From contig JAFDVI010000027.1 in the NCBI GenBank assembly GCA_018269055.1, positions 1 through 53,924 of the forward strand: DNA of 53,924 nucleotides, written 5' to 3'. This DNA comes from Acidobacteriota bacterium (GTDB taxonomy: Bacteria > Acidobacteriota > Blastocatellia > RBC074). The notes beneath the pieces were generated by a model. The model was not told the DNA's origin and did no database searches. It worked only from the letters and a program-made list of their open reading frames with translations. The translations under genes were made by a program, and so were the position numbers. Below, one piece after another: positions 41,222-50,541 of the stretch. How positions within the stretch are numbered: position 1 is the first letter of the stretch; the number at the start of each line of letters is the position of its first letter.

Positions 41222-41869
41222 ATGTCTGTCATAGCTGAGCATCCAATTGAATCCAAAAGCAATCCTGCCTTCGGACGCAACGATGGTGCGGGTCAACGAC
41301 TAATCAGTGCTGAAGAATATCAGCGGATGATTGAAGCTGGCATTTTCCATGAAGACGAGCGGATTGAGTTGATCGAAGGGAGAATTGTTCAGATGTCCCC
41401 CAAAAATCTGAAGCACGCGCTTGCCACAAAACGCACCAACCGCTGGATGGCTAAACTACTCGGAGATCGAGCCATCATTGGCGTGCAGGACCCAATCCTG
41501 CTCAATGATTTTTCTGAGCCTGAACCGGATATCACTCTAATTGCGCCGCCGGACGCCCGTTACACGGAAAATCATCCCAAACCCGAAGACATTTTTTTAG
41601 TGCTTGAGATTGCAGACAGCAGCCTGATTTATGACCGTGACGAAAAGGGCCCTCTCTTTGCGCAAAACGGAGTTGTTCAGTATTGCCTGTTAAACCTGCA
41701 ATCTCGCGAACTGGAAGATTATCGCGAACCTTCTCCCAACGGGTATCGCAGCAAGCGAACCTATACTGAAGAGCAAAGTTTTACGCTGGTCGCTTTCCCC
41801 AAAATTTCAATCAAAGTCAAAGACTTGCTGCCGCCGGTCGAGACAAAACCAAAACGAAGCAAAAAATAG
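41222..41869 (+). CDS. Uma2-family (DUF820) putative restriction-like nuclease
   Basis: ATG 41222 follows GGGGAG and gives 215 residues. The family pattern is clear: LISAEEYQRMIEAGIFHEDERIELIEGRIVQMSP, then FSEPEPDITLIAPPDARY, and DIFLVLEIADSSLIYDRDEKGPLFAQNGVVQYCLLN, forming the PD-(D/E)xK core. The Tyr in the usual 'WIVN' position reads VQYCLLNLQ. Uma2 genes are very numerous in cyanobacteria and Acidobacteria; their role is unknown. It lies 13 bases after moaA. Confidence 0.88.
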   Translation: MSVIAEHPIESKSNPAFGRNDGAGQRLISAEEYQRMIEAGIFHEDERIELIEGRIVQMSPKNLKHALATKRTNRWMAKLLGDRAIIGVQDPILLNDFSEPEPDITLIAPPDARYTENHPKPEDIFLVLEIADSSLIYDRDEKGPLFAQNGVVQYCLLNLQSRELEDYREPSPNGYRSKRTYTEEQSFTLVAFPKISIKVKDLLPPVETKPKRSKK

Positions 41870-41883
41870 CTTCATTCAACCAA

Positions 41884-43937
<2,054 letters not shown>

Positions 43938-43958
43938 TCAAGAAAATACGGAGGTTGA

Positions 43959-44840
43959 ATGCCCTATCGGTTGGTGAAAGGCGAATTTCATCTCTTCTAT
44001 AAAAAGCAGAAACTGGTCGGGTCGCAACCGGATGGGGATTCCATCTGGTTCAAGCCCGATAATCGCGCTTTGTTGTCGAAACTTGGCAGCAATCGTCGGA
44101 ATGCTGCGTTCAATGCCGGAGGCCTGGTACAGCTTCGGCTGGAAGCGATTGATGCGCTGGAATTGTACTTTCGCGGTTCGCACCAGTTTTTGGAAGGCGC
44201 AACCAAAGCGCGAAACTTTTTGCTGAATACCATCGGCTTTCGCAACGTGGAGTTTTCCGGTGGCGAGGGGTTGAGCGTGAAAGACGCTGATCCGCATCCC
44301 ATCGCCGGATACATTCTGACCAAGGCGATTGACCCCGACGGGAAACCGGTTTCGTTCGTGTATGCGGAAAAGACGAAGAAGGAGGATGGAAGCGAGCCGT
44401 TTCTGGACATTGCCCGGATGAGCCGCAGCGCCAATGCCAAACTGGCGGAAGCAGGTTGGGCGTATCCGGCGTTTTACGAAGGCTTGCCTGCAGATTTGCG
44501 AAATCAGTTTGCAGCGTTGGCACATGCCGCGTGGGGCAACAAACGCGGGTTGTGGGCAAAAGACAAATCCTTGACCGGCGTAAACGCGCCCAATCTAGTC
44601 AGCTTGGAAACCATCGCCATCTGGCCAAAACTGTTTCGCCGGTTGCTGGCTTATTTCAAACAAGGCAACGCCGGATTGGCAGAATTCGATGGCTGGTTGC
44701 GGGCTGCGGCCAGCCGCGATGACAAACTCTGGATCATTTCGGAAGCCAGCGCCGCGTATCTGCACAACATCGTCAAGATCTCGCGCAACAAAATTTCACT
44801 GATTTATTCGCCTGAAGATTTGGTAATTGTGCCCAGATAA
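43959..44840 (+). CDS. Staphylococcal-nuclease-like protein
   Basis: The 293-residue protein has a GGAGG site and starts 22 bases after thiC. Residues ~1-220 resemble an SNase OB-fold: YRLVKGEFHLFYKKQKLVGSQPDGDSIWFKPD, then QLRLEAIDALEL (the substrate-adjacent 'RLxGIDAPE' strand), GYILTKAIDPDGKPVSFVYA, and LAEAGWAYPAFYEGLP...FAALAHAAWGNKRGLWAKD, which matches the SNase end 'GLW'. The usual catalytic Arg/Glu are not clearly conserved (DALEL instead of DAPE), so it may be inactive. No signal peptide. A C-terminal ~70-residue extension is of unknown fold. Confidence 0.7.
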   Translation: MPYRLVKGEFHLFYKKQKLVGSQPDGDSIWFKPDNRALLSKLGSNRRNAAFNAGGLVQLRLEAIDALELYFRGSHQFLEGATKARNFLLNTIGFRNVEFSGGEGLSVKDADPHPIAGYILTKAIDPDGKPVSFVYAEKTKKEDGSEPFLDIARMSRSANAKLAEAGWAYPAFYEGLPADLRNQFAALAHAAWGNKRGLWAKDKSLTGVNAPNLVSLETIAIWPKLFRRLLAYFKQGNAGLAEFDGWLRAAASRDDKLWIISEASAAYLHNIVKISRNKISLIYSPEDLVIVPR

Positions 44841-44881
44841 GCTTTGAGCATTTGTTGAGAACACATTTTCCAGGAGACCGA

Positions 44882-45640
44882 ATGCGATACCGTTTTCTTG
44901 TTCTTTCGATTTCGTTGCTGGCGTTGACGGCAACTGCGTTTGCGCAGGCTCAAACTCCGACGCCGGACACCGTCGAATCCCTGAAACAACAACTCGACCG
45001 GCTGCAAAATCGAGCGAAAGACTGGCCGCAACTCAACCGGTACAGGGAAGCCAACACACAGGTTCCCGCGCCAGCCAAAAACGAAAATCGCGTGGTGTTT
45101 ATGGGAGATTCGATTACGGACGGTTGGAAGCTGGACGAGTATTTTCCCAACAAACCGTACATCAACCGAGGCATCAGCGGGCAAACGACACCGCAAATGT
45201 TGATTCGTTTTCGACCCGACGTGATCGCGCTCAAACCGAAAGCGGTCGTCATTCTGGCCGGAACCAATGACATTGCGGGCAACACAGGCCCGATGACAAT
45301 TGAAATGATCACGGACAATTACGCTTCGATGGCCGAATTGGCCAAAGCCAACGGCATCAAGGTGATTTTTTCTTCCGTGCTGCCCATTCACGATTATGGC
45401 AAGAACAAAGTGTCCGAGCGCCGTTCGCCGGAAAACATCCTGAAGCTCAATGAATGGTTAAAGGCGTACTGCAAAGCCAATGGCCATACGTATCTGGATT
45501 ACTTCAGCAGAACGGAGGATGACAAAGGAATGCTGAAAGCCGAATTGGCAACTGACGGGCTTCATCCGAACGCCGACGGATACAAGATCATGGCTCCGCT
45601 GGCGGAAGCGGCGATCCAACAAGCATTGAAAAAGAAATAG
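44882..45640 (+). CDS. Secreted SGNH/GDSL hydrolase
   Basis: MRYRFLVLSISLLAL at 44882 (AGGAG upstream) gives 252 residues with a signal peptide ending AFAQAQ. SGNH blocks: GDSITDGW (Ser77), Gly100 in NRGISGQT, GTNDIAG (Asn129), and TDGLHPNADGY (Asp225, His228). Sequence style matches platelet-activating-factor acetylhydrolase-like GDSL esterases that deacylate sugars or lipids outside the cytosol. It lies 41 bases after the SNase-like gene. Confidence 0.9.
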   Translation: MRYRFLVLSISLLALTATAFAQAQTPTPDTVESLKQQLDRLQNRAKDWPQLNRYREANTQVPAPAKNENRVVFMGDSITDGWKLDEYFPNKPYINRGISGQTTPQMLIRFRPDVIALKPKAVVILAGTNDIAGNTGPMTIEMITDNYASMAELAKANGIKVIFSSVLPIHDYGKNKVSERRSPENILKLNEWLKAYCKANGHTYLDYFSRTEDDKGMLKAELATDGLHPNADGYKIMAPLAEAAIQQALKKK

Positions 45641-45717
45641 GAGACAGGGGATGGGGGATGGGAGTTAGGAGATGGATGAGACACCAACTCCCAACTCCTA
45701 TCTCCTATCTCCTACCC
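45637..45717. repeat. Palindromic element of GGAGAT/GGGGATG units
   Basis: A purine-rich arm (45640-45675, units GGGGATG and GGAGATGG) is an imperfect inverse of a pyrimidine-rich arm (45684-45717, units CTCCTAT and CAACTCC). It begins at the SGNH stop codon and ends one base before the next ATG, replacing the usual ribosome-binding region of that gene. Confidence 0.8.
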
Positions 45718-45718
45718 C

Positions 45719-46768
45719 ATGCACAAAATCACAGTCATTCGAGGCGACGGCGTTGGCCCGGAAGTTTGCGACGCGGCGATGCGCGTCGTTGAAGCGACCG
45801 GCGTCAAATGCGAATGGGAATTCGCCTTGGTCGGCGGCCAGGCCGTCAAAGAATTCGGCACGCCGCTCCCCGCCGAAACTATCGAAAAAATCCGCCAGAG
45901 CCGCGTTGCACTGAAAGGTCCCGTCATCATCGAAGAGATGGGCGAAAAGGTGCTGGTTTCGCACAGCGACGGCTTTCAGCAAGGACAGGGGCAGCGCGTG
46001 TATTCCAACGTCAACACGGCGTTGCGAATCGAACTTGGAGCTTACGTCAACGTTCGCCCGTTGCGCGCGTTTGAAGGTGTCACAGCGCACGCGCCCAAGC
46101 TGGACGTGATTGTCATTCGCGAAATCACAGAGGATTTATACAGCGGTTACGAACACGCCATCGGCGTGGATGCCGCCGAAGCCGTCAAAATCACGACGCG
46201 AAAAGCGAGCGAACGAGCTGCGCGATTCGCGTTCGAATATGCGGCTCAACGTCGGCGGCGACGGCTGAGCGTGATTCACAAGGCAAACGTCTTACAGTTG
46301 ACCGACGGATTGTTTTTGCGTACGGCGCGCGAAGTGGCCGCCGATTTTCCATGCATCAAATGTGACGATGCGATGATTGACGCCTGTGTATACAATCTGG
46401 CTTGCCATCCCGCGGGTTGGGACGTGTTGCTGATGCCGAATCAATACGGAGATATCATTTCGGATTTGTGCGCCGGGCTGGTCGGAAGCTTCGGCTTAGC
46501 GCCCGGAGCCAGCTTCGGTGACGACATTGCAATTTTTGAAGCCGCTCATGGAGCCGCGCTGGATTTGGCCGGGCTAAACAAAGTCAATCCGGTGGCGCTG
46601 ATTTTGTGCGGCGCGATGATGATGGAACACCTGGAAGAATTTGAAGCCGCGCAGCGCATCCGCGACGCCGTCAAAGCCGTCATCAAAGAAGGCCGGATTT
46701 TGACGCCGGATTTGGGCGGTACGGCGAAAACCACTGCGATGACCAACGTCATCATTGATCACCTCTGA
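45719..46768 (+). CDS. NAD-type isocitrate/isopropylmalate dehydrogenase family enzyme
   Basis: The 349-residue protein has the beta-decarboxylating dehydrogenase pattern: ITVIRGDGVGPEV, LRIELGAYVNVRPLRAF, VIVIREITEDLYSGYEH, VIHKANVLQLTDGLFLRTAREV, LLMPNQYGDIISDLCAGLVGSFGLAPGASFGDD, EAAHGAALDLAGLNKVNP. The YSGYEH and single-domain length favour NAD-isocitrate or homoisocitrate dehydrogenase over LeuB. A full NADP-Icd is also in the window, so this is a second enzyme of the family. No purine-rich ribosome site precedes the ATG, because a repeat lies there. Confidence 0.82.
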   Translation: MHKITVIRGDGVGPEVCDAAMRVVEATGVKCEWEFALVGGQAVKEFGTPLPAETIEKIRQSRVALKGPVIIEEMGEKVLVSHSDGFQQGQGQRVYSNVNTALRIELGAYVNVRPLRAFEGVTAHAPKLDVIVIREITEDLYSGYEHAIGVDAAEAVKITTRKASERAARFAFEYAAQRRRRRLSVIHKANVLQLTDGLFLRTAREVAADFPCIKCDDAMIDACVYNLACHPAGWDVLLMPNQYGDIISDLCAGLVGSFGLAPGASFGDDIAIFEAAHGAALDLAGLNKVNPVALILCGAMMMEHLEEFEAAQRIRDAVKAVIKEGRILTPDLGGTAKTTAMTNVIIDHL

Positions 46769-46784
46769 AAAAAGCAAAATCAAA

Positions 46785-49337
46785 ATGGCAACAGTGATGC
46801 GAGCAACGAAAACAATTTTCCTTTTGCTGGCAGTGATCGCGTTTTTCGCTGTTCTTTCTTCGCCACGCTTCGCGACCTCTTCGGCGCAGGTGAACACGCA
46901 AGTTTCCTTTGACCGCGACATCCGCCCGATCTTTGTGGAACATTGCTCGAAATGCCACGGCGAGAAAAAGCAGAGCGGCGGATTGCGGCTGGATGCAAAA
47001 GCGTCTGTCTTGTCGGTGATCGTGGCGGGGAACGCAACGGCCAGCCAGTTGTATCAACGCATCTCTGCCACAAGTGACGATGAGCGCATGCCTCCGGTTG
47101 GGGAACGGTTAAACGAAAAGCAAATCGCGTTGATCAAAACTTGGATTGCTGCAGGTGCAGTCTGGCCAGTCGGCGACACAACGACCGGGAGATCAGGAGT
47201 CGGGGCGAATGACCGGTTACAACACTGGGCTTGGCAACCCATCAAAAAACCTATCGTTCCGGAAATCCGCAATCCGCAATCCGCAATCCGCAATCCAATT
47301 GATGCGTTCATTCTGGCCAGGCTCACACATTCAGGCTTGACGATGTCGCCCAAAGCCGACCGCCGCACGTTGATTCGGCGGCTATACTTCGATCTGATTG
47401 GGCTACCTCCGACGCCGGAACGCGTGCAGCAATTTGTACATGACCGCGATCCGAAAGCGTATGAAAAATTGGTGGATGAATTGCTGGCTTCGCCTCGGTA
47501 TGGCGAACGTTGGGCGCGGCATTGGCTGGACGTAGTGCATTACGGCGACACGCATGGGTACGACAAAGACAAACCTCGTCCGAACGCCTGGCCATACCGC
47601 GATTACATCATCCGCGCTTTCAACGAAGACAAACCCTATGCGCGCTTTGTCGAAGAACAAATTGCCGGTGACGTGATCTATCCCGGCACACGCGACGGAT
47701 ACCAAGCCATGGGGTTCATCGCCGCCGGGCCTTGGGACTTCATCGGTCACGTGGAACTTCCCGAAACGAAAATTGACGGCAAAATCGCTCGCCACCTCGA
47801 CCGCGACGATATGGTCGCCAATACGATTGGCACATTCAACAGTGTCACGGTGCATTGCGCGCAATGCCACAACCACAAATTCGATCCGATTACCCAGGAG
47901 GATTATTACTCGCTGCAATCGGTCTTTTCGGCGCTGGATCGAGCGGACAAAAAATACTTCGTCGGCGATCCGGCGATGACCGAACGGTTCAATCAACTGG
48001 ATGGCCGCCAGCGCGATTTGGCTGAACGCAAACGAGTGATTGAACGCGACGCCGCCAAAGAAGCCGGAGAGTCGGTTGCCAAATTGGACGCGCAAATCGC
48101 GGAAGCGGCGAAGAAATCCAATAACAGCAACGAAGTCTCCGAACTGAGAAAGCAACGCGCGCAATTGGTAGACGCGGCCATGAAGCCGGGAACACGAGCC
48201 GAACGCGACGCGATTGCTGCGGAATTGACACAGGTGAACACGGAGCTTGCGAAATTTCCGAAGCCCGAAGTTGTTTATTCCGGCATGGTGTATTACGGCA
48301 CCGGCACATTCACCGGAACCGGGGCCAATGGCGGAAAACCCAGACCGGTTTACTTGTTGGCTCGCGGACAGGTGACAACTCCAGGCCGCGAAGTCACACC
48401 GGGCGCGCTTTCAATGCTGACGTTTCAACCCGCGCGCTTCGCGTTGCCGAAAGATGCGCCGGAAGGGCAACGCCGAGCCGCGTTGGCACACTGGATTACC
48501 GATCCGAACAATCCGCTGACCTGGCGCAGTATCGTCAATCGCGTCTGGCAATATCATTTCGGAGCCGGATTGGTGACAACGCCAAACGATTTTGGCCGCA
48601 ACGGCGCAAAGCCTTCCCATCCGGAGTTGCTAGATTGGCTTGCCGCAGAGTTTCGCGACAATGGCGGTTCGCTGAAAACGCTTCATAAACTCATTGTTAC
48701 CAGCGCCACATATCGCCAATCAAGCAATCCGCAACCAGCAAATCCAAAACCCAAAACCCAAAACCCAGAATCAATAGATTCGAGCAATTCCCTGCTCTGG
48801 AGGCAGAATCGTCGCAAGCTGGAAGCGGAAGCCGTGCGCGATTCTGTGCTGGCGGTCAGCGGAAAGCTCGATCTGACAATGGGAGGTCCCGGCTGGCAGG
48901 ATTTTGTGATTGAACGCCCGGAACATTCGCCGCATTACGAGTACGGCTTGGCTGATCCCGAAGACGCAAAAACCTGGCGGCGTTCGATTTACCGATTCAT
49001 TGTCCGTTCGCAAACGCAACCGTGGATGACGGCACTGGATTGTGCGGACCCTTCGCAGCGCGTGGACAAACGCAATGAAAGCCTGTCGCCATTGCAAGCG
49101 CTGGCCTTGCTCAACAATGGTTTTATGATTGCGCAGGCGCAGCATTTCGCAGAGCGGCTGCAACAGGAAAAGCCGAACGATCTTGTCGCCCAAATTGAAC
49201 GCGCGATTTGGCTGGCGTTCGGGCGCAAAGCCACAGCTACGGAACAGCAAAAATATGTTGCGTTTGCCCGCAGCTATGGCCTGCCGAATTTGTGTCGAGT
49301 GCTGCTGAATCTGAATGAATTCACGTTTGCGGATTGA
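46785..49337 (+). CDS. PSCyt1/PSCyt2/PSD1 (DUF1549-DUF1553) protein with c-type haem motif
   Basis: ATG 46785 gives 850 residues with a signal peptide. The PSCyt1 domain has the haem motif CSKCH (Cys54, Cys57, His58) in DIRPIFVEHCSKCHGEKKQSGGLRLD. PSCyt2 begins IDAFILARLTHSGL...RRLYFDLIGLPPTPE, with CAQCHNHKFDPITQEDYY. A coiled coil (~420-490) follows, then PSD1 (WITDPNNPLTWRSIVNRVWQYHFGAGLV..., LLWRQNRRKLEAEAVRDSVL). These planctomycete-type proteins usually act with a DUF1501 protein, absent here. Two heptamer-repeat insertions lie in frame (47264-47296 and 48746-48766). It starts 16 bases after the dehydrogenase stop. Confidence 0.92.
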   Translation: MATVMRATKTIFLLLAVIAFFAVLSSPRFATSSAQVNTQVSFDRDIRPIFVEHCSKCHGEKKQSGGLRLDAKASVLSVIVAGNATASQLYQRISATSDDERMPPVGERLNEKQIALIKTWIAAGAVWPVGDTTTGRSGVGANDRLQHWAWQPIKKPIVPEIRNPQSAIRNPIDAFILARLTHSGLTMSPKADRRTLIRRLYFDLIGLPPTPERVQQFVHDRDPKAYEKLVDELLASPRYGERWARHWLDVVHYGDTHGYDKDKPRPNAWPYRDYIIRAFNEDKPYARFVEEQIAGDVIYPGTRDGYQAMGFIAAGPWDFIGHVELPETKIDGKIARHLDRDDMVANTIGTFNSVTVHCAQCHNHKFDPITQEDYYSLQSVFSALDRADKKYFVGDPAMTERFNQLDGRQRDLAERKRVIERDAAKEAGESVAKLDAQIAEAAKKSNNSNEVSELRKQRAQLVDAAMKPGTRAERDAIAAELTQVNTELAKFPKPEVVYSGMVYYGTGTFTGTGANGGKPRPVYLLARGQVTTPGREVTPGALSMLTFQPARFALPKDAPEGQRRAALAHWITDPNNPLTWRSIVNRVWQYHFGAGLVTTPNDFGRNGAKPSHPELLDWLAAEFRDNGGSLKTLHKLIVTSATYRQSSNPQPANPKPKTQNPESIDSSNSLLWRQNRRKLEAEAVRDSVLAVSGKLDLTMGGPGWQDFVIERPEHSPHYEYGLADPEDAKTWRRSIYRFIVRSQTQPWMTALDCADPSQRVDKRNESLSPLQALALLNNGFMIAQAQHFAERLQQEKPNDLVAQIERAIWLAFGRKATATEQQKYVAFARSYGLPNLCRVLLNLNEFTFAD
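47264..47296. repeat. Four tandem AATCCGC heptamers in the PSD1 gene
   Basis: Four perfect copies plus AATCC encode EIRNPQSAIRNP just before the PSCyt2 domain. Same unit, same sense strand and same reading frame as the repeat in the GT9-like gene. Confidence 0.9.
48746..48766. repeat. Three tandem AAAACCC heptamers in the PSD1 gene
   Basis: Three perfect copies within a Pro/Lys/Asn-rich linker (NPKPKTQNPES) inside the PSD1 domain, next to a degenerate AATCCGCAA patch at 48726. Confidence 0.8.
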
Positions 49338-49348
49338 GACATTGAAAT

Positions 49349-49385
49349 AGCCCGCGCGAAGTAGCCACTACTTCGTGCGGGCTTT
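49349..49385. terminator. Bidirectional terminator between PSD1 gene and 49406 gene
   Basis: AGCCCGCGCGAAGTAG (49349-49364) pairs with CTACTTCGTGCGGGCT (49368-49383), one wobble, 3-base loop, then TT. It serves both convergent genes. Confidence 0.8.
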
Positions 49386-49405
49386 CGGCCTCGAATTCCC
49401 TTCCC

Positions 49406-50479
49406 TTACTGATTACACGTCCCGCCCTTCGGATCGAAGAGCGTTCCCCACACCTTGAAGCACGGAGCCGGACTCGACGCGAAATTCGCTGGAAGCGTGG
49501 TTGCGAAAATCCCATCTTTGACGGTGGCATTCCCCGTCAGAATAATTTGAATCGGCATGTTGGGGGAAGTTTCCTTGGGAAGATTGAGCATGCGGAATTT
49601 CCCGCCCAGCCCATTGATAAAGCCGGAAGTAACCGTTTTGGCCATGGGGATTGAGTTGCCGTTCACCATTTCATTGACGAAATAGGTGATCGTCATTTGG
49701 GCATCGTACCCCGCGTCATTCTGGAATCTGATCTGCCGTACATCGCTGTTCGTGGCGTCGCCGATGGAATTATCGCAGTTTGAAACCACCGGATTGACCA
49801 AAGTTCCCTCTACTCGGTAGCACAGTTCACCGTTGAAAGAAGCTGGTAAAGTAACCGTTGAAAATTCAGCATATTCGCTGTTGATTTGAGCTGTAATTCC
49901 AGTACCTTTCAGAAACTTGATCTCAATCGGCCTTGACGATGTCTCCGGCGGGATTTCAATGGTGTCAGCTTGCAGAACCATGAGCTCTTTGGATTTAACT
50001 GTTTTCGCGACGCCCTGTTGATCGTAATAGGTCGCCGTCATCCTCCCGACAAATCCTGCGTTGTTGAATATTTTGATCTTCCTGATGGGTGGGTCGCCGG
50101 GGAGTGCCGGGATCTCTACCAGCTTGCGTGGCGCAGCGGTACCTTGCCGCACCCAAACGTAGGCATTTGACCAATCAATTCTCGCACCGTCGGCGGAAAT
50201 TGTTCCTGTCAGCCCGTCAGAGGTCGTTAGCGTATTGCCCTGGATGACGGCGGTTGATCTGGCGCCATAGCCATTATCAATCATCACCTTGCCCCGCCCT
50301 CCTGCGACTTTGGCGAGTTGATCAAATTTTTCACCCTTGTCGTTATACATCTCCCATCTTCCCTCCAGGTTGGCTTCGCGGTTGGGAGCTTGTGCAAACG
50401 CCGAAACGTTCAGCAAGAGTAACCACAAAACTGCGGTTATGGCACAGATTGCTTTTAGTTTTTTTCGTTCGAGTTTCAT
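49406..50479 (-). CDS. Secreted protein with two copies of an unnamed ~105-residue beta domain
   Basis: The 357-residue protein has a signal peptide (AICAITAVLWLLLLNVSAFAQ) and a GGAGG site. Residues 35-125 are a beta-rich N-terminal domain (LEGRWEMYNDKGEKFDQLAKVAGGRGKVMI...). Two repeats follow: IRKIKIFNNAGFVGRMTATYYDQQGVAKTVKSKEL...GELCYRVEGTLVNPVVSNC, and VRQIRFQNDAGYDAQMTITYFVNEMVNGNSIPMAKTV...CFKVWGTLFDPKGGTC. The same domain closes the neighbouring protease (ITFKNEAGYVAKLSVVYFVN...CFKSWGTIFDAKGGAC). Two conserved cysteines suggest a disulfide. Function unknown; it may be an adhesion, carbohydrate-binding or pore-associated module. Confidence 0.75.
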   Translation of the reverse strand: MKLERKKLKAICAITAVLWLLLLNVSAFAQAPNREANLEGRWEMYNDKGEKFDQLAKVAGGRGKVMIDNGYGARSTAVIQGNTLTTSDGLTGTISADGARIDWSNAYVWVRQGTAAPRKLVEIPALPGDPPIRKIKIFNNAGFVGRMTATYYDQQGVAKTVKSKELMVLQADTIEIPPETSSRPIEIKFLKGTGITAQINSEYAEFSTVTLPASFNGELCYRVEGTLVNPVVSNCDNSIGDATNSDVRQIRFQNDAGYDAQMTITYFVNEMVNGNSIPMAKTVTSGFINGLGGKFRMLNLPKETSPNMPIQIILTGNATVKDGIFATTLPANFASSPAPCFKVWGTLFDPKGGTCNQ

Positions 50480-50541
50480 CAGTCTTGTTCCTCCGGTGTT
50501 GGCTTGTTACCCGTGGTGTTTCGGTGTGACAGTGAATTACT
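50480..50541 (-). repeat. Duplicated leader, copy 1 (before the 49406-50479 gene)
   Basis: This segment and 52118-52169 share GTTACCC, AATTACT and the CTCC ribosome-site complement in the same order, and both are followed by MKLER. It points to tandem duplication of the gene start. Confidence 0.6.
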
